A DNA stretch of 9,831 nucleotides from an uncultured Campylobacter sp. (lineage in GTDB: Bacteria > Campylobacterota > Campylobacteria > Campylobacterales > Campylobacteraceae), in contig NZ_CAJPMA010000063.1 of NCBI RefSeq assembly GCF_905371695.1, positions 1 to 9,831 on the forward strand, given 5' to 3'. Numbering within the stretch: the first letter of the stretch is position 1; every line of letters starts with the position of its first letter. Below the pieces are notes generated by a model that saw only the letters and a program-made list of their open reading frames with translations, searched no databases and was not told the origin of the DNA. Positions 1 to 5,110 of the stretch are shown piece after piece. The position numbers and the translations under genes were made by a program.

Positions 1-141
1 TTGCTTTTTTATCTCTTTATATATAAGACCTAGTTTTGTTCCATACTGCGTATTTAGTCTATTTAATATCTCTTTAGCTACGACTAGCGGACTTCTTTTT
101 ATATCTTTGCTTCTATGCGTCTTTATATATCTAGTTTCCAT
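1..141 (-). CDS. Hypothetical protein, N-terminal 47 codons only (runs off left edge)
   Basis: The minus-strand frame is open from an ATG at 141 to the window edge and gives 47 residues, beginning METRYIKTHRSKDIKRSP. It is basic (many Lys and Arg) and looks helical around VVAKEILNRLNTQYG. I recognise no family. The ATG overlaps the end of the upstream gene by 11 bp, and a weak GGTGAAAAG purine stretch lies just before it, so translational coupling in one operon is likely. The overlap equals that between the two genes upstream. Because only the N-terminus is visible, neither its function nor whether it is intact can be judged. Confidence 0.55.
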   Translation of the reverse strand, partial: METRYIKTHRSKDIKRSPLVVAKEILNRLNTQYGTKLGLIYKEIKKQ

Positions 142-661
142 TCTTTTCACCGATATAGCAGTATCTGTATAGATAAAATATAATAAGCTGCATTACGTCC
201 TTGATCTCATTGTCGTCTATGATTGATGTGTGTTCTTGTATAATTTGATTAAAAATATCGGGATTTAATTTATTAGAATTCCTATCTTTAAAAGACAAAA
301 TACTTATTTTGATACTTTTGGCTGAGCGCTCTATATGCTTCGTTACATTATTGTCTTTAAAAAAATCGTCTAAAATCGCAAGTTTAGCTTCTTCCTCTTT
401 TATAAACTCCGTATAAAATTGCTCAAGCCCGTTTATTTTGTTTTTAGTATCTATCTTGATAAAATCATCGTCATATTCTATTGCTTGGCAATCGCTTTCA
501 AACTTGTTTAATAGCTCTATAATTTCCTTTGCATTGGTCACACAAATGCTCGATAATCTCCCTATGTCAATATTTATCTTTTCAACAATATTATTTATGG
601 TTTGATTACCGTTTACTACGATATTGCTATTGGGATTATTCGAAATATTATTATCTAGCAT
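131..661 (-). CDS. Hypothetical soluble protein with N-terminal Asn-rich motif
   Basis: This 176-residue protein is of unknown function. Residues 5-24 form an Asn-rich segment, NISNNPNSNIVVNGNQTINN. The rest is acidic, Lys/Ile-rich and probably helical, with a stretch rich in Glu, Lys and Asp at about residues 74-103 and a hydrophobic C-terminal segment around LIIFYLYRYC (about 158-167). No signal peptide or catalytic motif is recognisable. The N-terminal motif matches 16 of 20 residues at the C-terminus of the membrane protein encoded just upstream. Its ATG overlaps that gene by 11 bp and has no Shine-Dalgarno sequence, so it is either translationally coupled or only the downstream half of a split gene. 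Base composition is clearly more AT-rich than in the right part of the window. Function is left open. Confidence 0.7.
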   Translation of the reverse strand: MLDNNISNNPNSNIVVNGNQTINNIVEKINIDIGRLSSICVTNAKEIIELLNKFESDCQAIEYDDDFIKIDTKNKINGLEQFYTEFIKEEEAKLAILDDFFKDNNVTKHIERSAKSIKISILSFKDRNSNKLNPDIFNQIIQEHTSIIDDNEIKDVMQLIIFYLYRYCYIGEKNGN

Positions 662-728
662 CGTTATTTATATTCTGATCGCCGTTAATTACGATATTGC
701 TATTGCTATTATTTGAAATATTATTGTT
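601..728. repeat. Imperfect direct repeat spanning a gene boundary (offset 73 bp)
   Basis: Bases 601-654 match 674-727 with about nine mismatches in 54. The sequence between the copies also shows weak similarity in register, so this may be an old tandem duplication of a roughly 73-bp unit. As 73 is not a multiple of three, the copies lie in different frames. Each is read in the frame of its own gene and yields nearly the same 20-residue Asn-rich peptide. Confidence 0.85.
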
Positions 729-836
729 GCTAATATTTATTTTAGTTTTCTTTTTATAAACTTTATATCCAACAGCGCCTATAACCGTAACAACAAAACC
801 GACGATAGAGATAATATCCATAATTGAAAAATTCAT
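651..836 (-). CDS. Small single-pass membrane protein with C-terminal Asn-rich motif
   Basis: This 61-residue protein has a hydrophobic helix at about residues 5-24 (IMDIISIVGFVVTVIGAVGY), then a basic KKK cluster at 28-30. Its polar tail carries NISNNSNSNIVINGDQNINN at 39-58. The positive-inside rule suggests that the tail is cytoplasmic. I chose the ATG at 836 because TTTAAGG lies six bases before it. A TATAAT box at 861-866 would also make the in-frame TTG at 887 untranscribed or leaderless. The next gene starts 11 bp inside its end and begins with the same motif. No family is recognised. A membrane effector, an anchor for the downstream protein, or the N-terminal part of a split gene are all possible. 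Confidence 0.65.
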   Translation of the reverse strand: MNFSIMDIISIVGFVVTVIGAVGYKVYKKKTKINISNNNISNNSNSNIVINGDQNINNDAR

Positions 837-860
837 AAAAAACCTTAAACATTTACGCTT

Positions 861-866
861 ATTATA
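861..866 (-). promoter_or_regulatory. Candidate -10 box for the small membrane-protein operon
   Basis: The minus strand reads TATATATAAT across 870-861, with TATAAT at 866-861. This would start transcription near 854, leaving a leader of under 20 bases that contains TTTAAGG before the ATG at 836. No convincing -35 is seen, which is normal for Campylobacter sigma-70 promoters. The AT-rich context lowers confidence. Confidence 0.45.
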
Positions 867-928
867 TATAATTTCCTCTGAAATCAACGTAAAAAATAAG
901 AATTTTTGTATTTATAGGCTTTTTGGGT

Positions 929-1299
929 TTATTTAAATATGACCTTAATATCTTTTACTATCTCTTTACCTATATTTTGCGCTAGCTCCTCGCTTGCGCG
1001 TTTTAAGCCGCCGTTTTTGTAGATATTACAAGCGTTTAGCAGATATGGATTTGCTTTTTGATCTGGGTGATTTACCTTTTTAATGGGTTGCACGCCCCAG
1101 TATAAAGCCTTTTTCTTTTTTGGTCTTATCATGTGTGCTCTCGTATCGCCGTGGACGCATTTGGCGTATTTTGCTTTTGGAGTATTGCCTTACCTTTATC
1201 TCGCTTGCGGTTGCTTCAAATACCATTATGTCTCTTTTTAAGATTGCCCGTTTTTATGGGTGCGGTCTTGCATTGTAAGTCATCAAAATTCTGTCGTAA
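929..1299 (-). pseudogene. Broken HK97-gp10-like phage head-tail protein gene
   Basis: Three reading frames join into one protein if two single-base shifts are allowed. The segments are APIKTGNLKK (about 1263-1234), DIMVFEATASEIKV (1232-1191), and a long tail from GNTPKAKYAKCVHGDTRAHM (1189 on) through IRPKKKKALYWG and VNHPDQKANPYL to the stop at 929. I recognise this pattern (an APxxTGxL start, then YAxxVH, RPHxIRPKKKKALYW-like, VNHPxxKxNPF-like) as the HK97 gp10/tail-completion family of tailed phages. The shifts are near 1233 (an extra A after AAAAAG) and 1190. The usual 5' end is missing: upstream of about 1299 the frame loses similarity and soon stops. The 67-codon ORF starting at 1132 is only the last piece. 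It is a decayed prophage gene and cannot encode the full protein. Confidence 0.8.
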
Positions 1300-1788
1300 A
1301 ACCCATCTGATCTTAAAACCCAAAACAAATCAAATGACAATGCCGAAGAAAACGGCATTATAGCCGTGCCATATTTTGAAGATACTTGCGCGAGCGCCAT
1401 AGATGGAGCGATAAACTACCGACGAAGCGTCGACTGCGTTAGCTTTATGGAGAACTTCCTGCGAGGCTTTTTACGCATTGGTGGCGACCTATCCAAAAGT
1501 CCATATAATTAACGCCAAAGGCAACAGTATGGAGCTTACTATCGCTAATGACGAACTGCTTTTATAGGTACTGCAAACGTGGGTGACGTCACTAGTGGCA
1601 ACGTATATGTTATAAACTACGAAGGCGATGTGTTCGTTAAAAGGATAGAGAAAAACCCGACAACAAGAGCTATAACGCTATTTTCGGATAACGAGAAATA
1701 TGAACCAATCGTAATCGATGGCAAGAATTTAGAAAATTGTAGTATCACAGGGTGCGTCGTAGAGCATATCAGAAAAGGCGTGATTTAA
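1300..1788 (+). pseudogene. Broken phage repressor (S24/LexA-like peptidase domain)
   Basis: Joined frames give ENGIIAVPYFEDTCASA and AINYRRSVDCVSFMENFLRG (to about 1495), then VHIINAKGNSMELTIANDELL (about 1499-1561), then TANVGDVTSGNVYVINYEGD and FVKRIEKNP to the stop at 1788. This is the C-terminal peptidase half of CI/LexA-type repressors. The Ser of GNSME and the Lys of FVKR are the expected catalytic dyad. One-base shifts lie in the AAAA run at 1495-1498 and in the T run at 1560-1563, where CTTTTATAG reads into a stop. The N-terminal helix-turn-helix half is absent, as no matching frame is seen before about 1300. The surviving 69-codon ORF from 1579 lacks the catalytic Ser and should be inactive. 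Confidence 0.85.
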
Positions 1789-2036
1789 AGGGATTTTGAA
1801 GTTTTTGAAGCAAATTGAAGTTTGGATTTCAAAATGCGAAAAAATGCCTAGATTTTTACATTTTAAGTTCTCATTTTTTACCTTACGTCCATATCTATAC
1901 AAAAACATTCTTGGCGCTATTTGCTCTACATTTTACCCATTCTTACTTTTTTACCTTTTGCATAAGATTTATCAAAAAACATTGCAATGCCGATACTATA
2001 AACGAGCAAAATCTAAGAATATTTTTATCTTGTTCA
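1789..2036. other. Gene-free AT-rich spacer between repressor remnant and vapBC
   Basis: No coding frame with a good start or recognisable product is seen. The open frame that runs into vapB from 1796 has no ribosome binding site and an untypical composition. The hexamer TTGAAG occurs three times, at 1796, 1805 and 1815. The segment may hold decayed phage sequence and the distal vapBC promoter region. Confidence 0.5.
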
Positions 2037-2060
2037 GTATATACTTAGAGAAATATATAC
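2037..2060 (+). promoter_or_regulatory. Candidate vapBC promoter and operator (inverted repeat)
   Basis: GTATATA at 2037-2043 and TATATAC at 2054-2060 are perfect inverted arms separated by 10 bp. The left arm with its next base (GTATATAC) is itself palindromic. TATACT at 2040-2045 can serve as a -10 box, so a repressor bound here would block transcription. VapBC complexes typically bind such palindromes upstream of vapB and autorepress; binding here is inferred. Confidence 0.55.
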
Positions 2061-2074
2061 GAGAGGTTGTAATA

Positions 2075-2326
2075 ATGCAGGCTAGATTAAAAGTATTCAA
2101 AAGTGGTAATTCTTTGGCACTAAGGCTTCCAAAAAGTCTAAATTTAGACAACGTCAAAGAGTTTATACTAAAGAGTTTTGATAATAACGAAGTGGTTTTA
2201 ACCCCGGTTAAAGATGATGAATGGAGCGGGCTGTTTAAGACTTTAAATGAGTTAAAAGATGCTGGAGTTAAATTTGAAAGAGCCGAGCAAAGCTTGCCGC
2301 AAGAGCGAAATTTCGGATTTAAATAA
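2075..2326 (+). CDS. vapB: VapB-type antitoxin (AbrB/SpoVT swapped-hairpin fold)
   Basis: This is an 83-residue antitoxin. The N-terminal half has the typical AbrB/VagC-like pattern, LKVFKSGNSLALRLPKSL (about residues 5-22), which forms the DNA-binding swapped-hairpin dimer. The C-terminal part, with ELKDAGVKFERAEQSLPQER, is the kind of extended tail that fills the toxin's active site. I chose the ATG at 2075 because GAGAGG lies eight bases upstream. The longer open frame back to 1796 has no ribosome binding site and would cover the operator. Its TAA overlaps the vapC ATG by one base (TAATG), giving coupled translation. It should neutralise VapC and, together with it, repress the operon. It is intact, unlike the phage genes before it. 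Confidence 0.9.
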   Translation: MQARLKVFKSGNSLALRLPKSLNLDNVKEFILKSFDNNEVVLTPVKDDEWSGLFKTLNELKDAGVKFERAEQSLPQERNFGFK

Positions 2327-2733
2327 TGTTCTTGCTCGATACCAATATTTGTAGTTACTTGATTTCTAGCACCGAGCCTTACAGTCAAAATATACTAAGC
2401 CATTTAACTAGATATGGCAAAAAGGATATTTTGATTTCCAGTATAACGGTAGCCGAAATGTTTTACGGTATAGAAAATTCCACTCAAAAAGAGCTAAATT
2501 TAAGACTTGTGGGCGATTTTATCTCAAATTTCGGCGTTTTGGATTTTACGAGTAAATGCGCAGCAAGCTATGGCAAAATAAGGCTTGAGATGAAAAATAA
2601 AAGCATAAGGATAGGCGATATGGATATGCTGATTGCTGCCGTAGCGCTTAGTAATGATCTTGTTTTGGTTACGAATAACGAAAAAGATTTTAAAGATATA
2701 AGCGAGCTTAGGATGGAAAATTGGAGTGTTTGA
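2326..2733 (+). CDS. vapC: VapC-type PIN-domain ribonuclease toxin
   Basis: This 135-residue PIN-domain protein has the usual VapC length. The acidic metal-binding residues are in place: D5 in LLDTNI, E44 in TVAEMFYGIE, D98/D100 in IGDMDMLIAA, and the TNNEKDF segment with D121. VapC toxins are Mg-dependent RNases that cut tRNA or rRNA and arrest growth when the antitoxin is lost. Its ATG overlaps the antitoxin stop, so it depends on vapB translation. No frameshift is seen, so the module looks functional. It lies between decayed phage genes and an orphan antitoxin fragment, consistent with cargo of a mobile element that may still stabilise the region. The RNA target cannot be read from the sequence. 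Confidence 0.93.
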   Translation: MFLLDTNICSYLISSTEPYSQNILSHLTRYGKKDILISSITVAEMFYGIENSTQKELNLRLVGDFISNFGVLDFTSKCAASYGKIRLEMKNKSIRIGDMDMLIAAVALSNDLVLVTNNEKDFKDISELRMENWSV

Positions 2734-2739
2734 TATAAT
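2731..2739 (+). promoter_or_regulatory. Candidate extended -10 promoter overlapping the vapC stop
   Basis: TGATATAAT combines the vapC stop codon (TGA, 2731-2733) with a perfect TATAAT at 2734-2739 in extended -10 form (TGn-TATAAT). It would start transcription near 2746 and drive the small XRE-like gene at 2785. Confidence 0.5.
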
Positions 2740-2784
2740 ATACGGTAAATGTAAAGCCTTCTGTTGGTTATATCGGAGGTTAAC

Positions 2785-2946
2785 TTGAAACCAGAACGTA
2801 CAACCAAAATAAAGATGGTCGAACTTATGAAAACCAGTCGTGTCGCTCTTGATAGACTACTAAACCCAGACAACGACTCGCTAACGCTAAGCACGCTTGA
2901 AAGTACGGCAGCGTCAGGCAAAAGACTAAGTATCTCGATAGTCTGA
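2785..2946 (+). CDS. Truncated XRE-like antitoxin remnant (53 codons)
   Basis: A 53-residue protein starts at TTG 2785, chosen because GGAGG lies five bases upstream; the open frame reaches back to 2764. The segment KTSRVALDRLLNPDNDSLTL followed by TLESTAASGKRLSISIV matches the C-terminal half of small XRE/HigA-like helix-turn-helix antitoxins (pattern TSRxxLDRLLDPxNxxVTLxTLxRAAxAxGKRLxxxLV). Those proteins are usually about 90-100 residues, and the N-terminal helices normally precede this part, so it is probably a shortened copy. No RelE/HigB-type toxin is found on either side; vapC ends 51 bp before it. It has its own promoter candidate, so it may still be expressed, for example as an orphan regulator. 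Family assignment is fairly sure; function is not. Confidence 0.6.
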   Translation: MKPERTTKIKMVELMKTSRVALDRLLNPDNDSLTLSTLESTAASGKRLSISIV

Positions 2947-2973
2947 CGGTTGCCGATAAATATAAATGAAAAA

Positions 2974-2993
2974 TCGTCTAAAATTTTAGACGA
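2974..2993. repeat. Perfect 20-bp palindrome
   Basis: TCGTCTAAAA is followed directly by its reverse complement TTTTAGACGA. No T-run follows on either strand, which argues against a standard terminator. An operator for a dimeric regulator or a small hairpin are the alternatives. It lies 28 bp after the XRE-like fragment. Confidence 0.6.
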
Positions 2994-3029
2994 AATTTTA
3001 GATAAAATATCGCAGAGAGAAAGGAATTA

Positions 3030-3212
3030 ATGGTGCTAGACTTGTTGCGTAGACGTGTTACATCTTTTTATCCGGAAAGAGTCAAAATTTATACTCTTAA
3101 AAATACTATAGAAATCCCATTTTTAGGTACTTGTAGTAATGAAAAATGTTTTTACACTCTAGGTGTCCCTATCTCCCGGCCACGAATATTATCACTTTTA
3201 CCACACCGTTAA
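3030..3212 (+). CDS. Possible small ORF, 60 codons, no recognisable family
   Basis: An ATG at 3030 is preceded by AAGGA at 3021-3025 and overlaps the stop (TAATG) of the short frame ahead of it, which are features of a real start. The product begins MVLDLLRRRVTSFYPERVKI and ends GVPISRPRILSLLPHR. It is basic, has no membrane segment and resembles nothing I know. One arm of an inverted repeat (3146-3156) lies inside it. It may be the start of a truncated mobile-element gene or a chance ORF. Confidence 0.25.
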   Translation: MVLDLLRRRVTSFYPERVKIYTLKNTIEIPFLGTCSNEKCFYTLGVPISRPRILSLLPHR

Positions 3213-3241
3213 TATTAAAATATCAAAAAATGTAAAAACAT
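3146..3241. repeat. 11-bp perfect inverted repeat pair enclosing 74 bp
   Basis: ATGTTTTTACA (3146-3156) and TGTAAAAACAT (3231-3241) are exact reverse complements. A second, weaker pair sits inside (GGTGT near 3162 and ACACC near 3203). The unit could be a remnant of a small mobile element or a structured end, but no transposase is visible. Confidence 0.45.
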
Positions 3242-3277
3242 CCGACAATTTCATGAAAACTAACGTCATAAAATTCC

Positions 3278-3311
3278 AAGCGCGGGCTTTTTAAAAAGTC
3301 TGAACGCGCTT
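3278..3311. terminator. Hairpin between the accessory region and the peroxidase gene
   Basis: AAGCGCG (3278-3284) pairs with CGCGCTT (3305-3311), and the loop contains the palindrome CTTTTTAAAAAG. It lies 22 bp beyond the peroxidase stop codon, where a terminator is expected. The lack of a clear T-run after the stem leaves this uncertain. Confidence 0.4.
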
Positions 3312-3333
3312 AAAATTTAAGATATTTTCACGA

Positions 3334-4260
3334 TTACTCCGCGCTATAGCTTGAGAGCATATCAAAAGTAGGCGCGAAAAATAGAGCTCCGGTGATCGGC
3401 GTGCTAAAATCAAGCAATCTATCCGAGTTGCCGCGCGGCTCGCCGATAAACATCTTATTTAGCATCGCTTCAACCGTCGAAAACGTGCTAGCATACGCGA
3501 TAAAGTACGTCCCCGTCACGCTTCCCTCGACAAAAGGCATATTTCCGCGAACGACTTTTTTATCGTCGCCTACGTTTGCCGCGGCGGAGTGCGAGTTGCT
3601 AGGCTTTTCATCTTCGCTCATCTCGATGTCGTCTGCTTTCGTGCGGCCGATGACCTTTTCTTGCTCGCTCACGCTAGTTGCATTCCACTCTCTCATTTTG
3701 TGTTTATATTTTTGTACAAACACATAGCTTCCACCCTTAAATTTCGCGTCCTCGTCGCCGACTTTGGCAAAATAATCCCTATCCTCGCCGTTTGGATTTT
3801 CAGTTCCATCCACAAATCCAATAATCGCTCTGCCGTCGTGGTATTTAAAACCCTGAGTTTCGTCTGCGAGCTTGGCAAATTTAAAAAGCTCGGCCTTTAC
3901 ATTTTGCGCCATATCAAAGCAGTCCGCAGCATCAAGCGCCCTAATATGCACGTGGATATCGCCCGCGGTGCTTACGGCTTCGTGCTTATCGCCTTTTATC
4001 GATTTAAAATTTACAAGCTCTTTTGGTAGCGGTTGCGGGAGTCCTAGTTTTAGCCACGCGTCGTGTCCGACGGCGATTACGCAGTTTACGTTCGCCTCCG
4101 CGCCAAACCTTACTTTTGCCGTTTTATTTAAATTTACCACCAAAGCGCAAAGCCTCTCAAAGCCTTTTTTACAGGCGTTTTCGTCGCCGTTTAGTAGCCA
4201 AGTTTGAAAGACGGTGTTATTGCCCGGCGCCTGCGTTACTTCTTGCGAATTTATTTGCAT
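3334..4260 (-). CDS. Dyp-type haem peroxidase (YfeX-like)
   Basis: A 308-residue dye-decolourising peroxidase of the compact, YfeX-like type, of normal length. Key features are the GFVDGTENP signature at residues 148-156 with distal Asp D151, the likely proximal haem ligand H224 in NSHSAA, and the distal Arg R238 in VVRGNMPF. There is no signal peptide, so a cytoplasmic haem enzyme using hydrogen peroxide is expected; the natural reductant in this family is unsettled. The ATG at 4260 has AGGAGA six bases before it, and a TATAAT box lies upstream at 4291-4286. It is transcribed alone, divergently from the phosphoesterase genes, and is the first ordinary chromosomal gene after the accessory region. 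All motifs are intact. A role in peroxide handling is inferred from the family. Confidence 0.93.
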   Translation of the reverse strand: MQINSQEVTQAPGNNTVFQTWLLNGDENACKKGFERLCALVVNLNKTAKVRFGAEANVNCVIAVGHDAWLKLGLPQPLPKELVNFKSIKGDKHEAVSTAGDIHVHIRALDAADCFDMAQNVKAELFKFAKLADETQGFKYHDGRAIIGFVDGTENPNGEDRDYFAKVGDEDAKFKGGSYVFVQKYKHKMREWNATSVSEQEKVIGRTKADDIEMSEDEKPSNSHSAAANVGDDKKVVRGNMPFVEGSVTGTYFIAYASTFSTVEAMLNKMFIGEPRGNSDRLLDFSTPITGALFFAPTFDMLSSYSAE

Positions 4261-4285
4261 TTTATCTCCTTAAAATTTTAGCACG

Positions 4286-4291
4286 ATTATA
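4286..4291 (-). promoter_or_regulatory. -10 box of the Dyp peroxidase gene
   Basis: The minus strand reads TTTAGGTATAATCG, with TATAAT at 4291-4286. Transcription would start near 4279, leaving a roughly 20-base leader holding the AAGGAGA ribosome binding site. The spacing fits a Campylobacter sigma-70 promoter. No repressor-binding palindrome is evident. Confidence 0.6.
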
Positions 4292-4423
4292 CCTAAATTT
4301 TAGGGCGGCGGCGGACGGGCGCCGTATTTTTAAGCGCATTATTATCTAAATAGAGTAAAATCAACTCGCCTTTATTCTCGCATTAACCCAAAATTTCCGC
4401 AAATTTAATTCAAAAGAGTAAAA

Positions 4424-5110
4424 ATGTTAAAAATTAAACGCATAAACGAAAGCGATTTCGAGCGGATTTTCGTATTCGGCGACCTTCACGGCTGCCTTGG
4501 ACTATTTGACGCGATGCTTGAAAAGATAAATTTAACTAAAAACGACCTAATAGTAATCCTAGGCGATAGCTGCGACAGGGGCGAGGATAGCATCGGGCTA
4601 TATCTGCGCTACGCCGAGCTCATCGCGCAAGGACGGCAAATTTTACACGTTAGAGGCAATCACGAAGATATGCTTTATAAAGCTATTTTTGAGGATGACG
4701 CGCAGAGTTACTACACGTGGATAAATAACGGCGGCGAAGAGACGATAAAAAGCGCAAAGGCTCACGGATTTACGGACATTCCGCCGGCGGTTAAAGAGTT
4801 TATAGAGCAGATGCCTCACATAATAAGCTCCGAGCAAAGCATATTCGTTCACGCCGCCTATAATCCTAAAATTTCGCTAGAACGCCAAGACGAGGACTTC
4901 GTGATGTGGCGAAGGACGCCGTTTTGGCAAGAAAACGACGCGGGCAAAAAGATATACTTCGGGCACACTCCAAATCGCGACAACGAAATCCATGATAAAG
5001 GAAACGGCGTGTTTGCGATGGACTGCGGCGCGGTGTTTTTCGGACGGCTGGTTATAATGGAAATAAAAAGCGGCGAAAAATTCGAGGTAGGTTTAAGGAG
5101 GCGAAAATGA
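4424..5110 (+). CDS. PPP-family metallophosphoesterase (serine/threonine protein phosphatase type)
   Basis: This 228-residue enzyme has the complete PPP signature set: GDLHG at 19-23 (D20, H22), GDSCDRG at 47-53 (D48, D51, R52), GNHE at 78-81 (N79, H80), H143 in FVHAAYNP, and GHTP at 180-183 (H181). These residues bind two metal ions and hydrolyse phosphoesters. Bacterial relatives include the PrpA/PphA-type protein phosphatases and ApaH, so the substrate could be phosphoprotein or a nucleotide such as Ap4A. The length and motif spacing suit a protein phosphatase better. There is no signal peptide. The start at 4424 has only a weak purine stretch (AAAAGAG) before it. The last four bases overlap the next gene (ATGA), so the two phosphoesterases are translated together. 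Confidence 0.9.
   Translation: MLKIKRINESDFERIFVFGDLHGCLGLFDAMLEKINLTKNDLIVILGDSCDRGEDSIGLYLRYAELIAQGRQILHVRGNHEDMLYKAIFEDDAQSYYTWINNGGEETIKSAKAHGFTDIPPAVKEFIEQMPHIISSEQSIFVHAAYNPKISLERQDEDFVMWRRTPFWQENDAGKKIYFGHTPNRDNEIHDKGNGVFAMDCGAVFFGRLVIMEIKSGEKFEVGLRRRK

Larger units (their letters stand above)
2947..3333. other. Region with inverted repeats and no convincing gene
   Basis: Between the antitoxin remnant and the peroxidase gene only one weak ORF (3030-3212) is open, and no product is recognisable in any frame. The stretch holds a 20-bp palindrome, an 11-bp inverted repeat pair and an AAGCGCG/CGCGCTT hairpin. It also marks the change from the AT-rich accessory part to the GC-richer chromosomal part. 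Confidence 0.5.

Noticed and set aside
837..887. Extended start (TTG at 887) of the small membrane protein
   Set aside because: It overlaps the probable -10 box, has no ribosome binding site and uses TTG; the ATG at 836 has TTTAAGG.
1133..1363. 76-codon plus-strand ORF opposite the gp10 remnant
   Set aside because: The opposite strand carries recognisable phage protein segments, so this frame is a shadow.
1796..1820. Three TTGAAG copies at 9-10 bp spacing
   Set aside because: It is a short word in AT-rich sequence with no adjacent promoter, so not strong enough to call a binding site array.
1815..2048. 77-codon hydrophobic ORF in the spacer before vapBC
   Set aside because: It starts at a TTG with no good ribosome binding site, and its aromatic-rich composition is what AT-rich noncoding DNA gives.
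1796..2074. In-frame extension of vapB to 176 residues
   Set aside because: It begins at a TTG without a ribosome binding site, covers the promoter and operator, and VapB antitoxins of this family are about 75-90 residues. The ATG at 2075 has a GAGAGG.
1996..2388. 130-codon minus-strand ORF over vapB
   Set aside because: It is antisense to a clear vapB with a conserved domain, and its Ser/Leu-rich composition is typical of a reverse-strand shadow.
3589..4349. Plus-strand ORFs opposite the Dyp peroxidase gene
   Set aside because: The minus strand encodes a complete peroxidase with all catalytic residues, so these frames are shadows.
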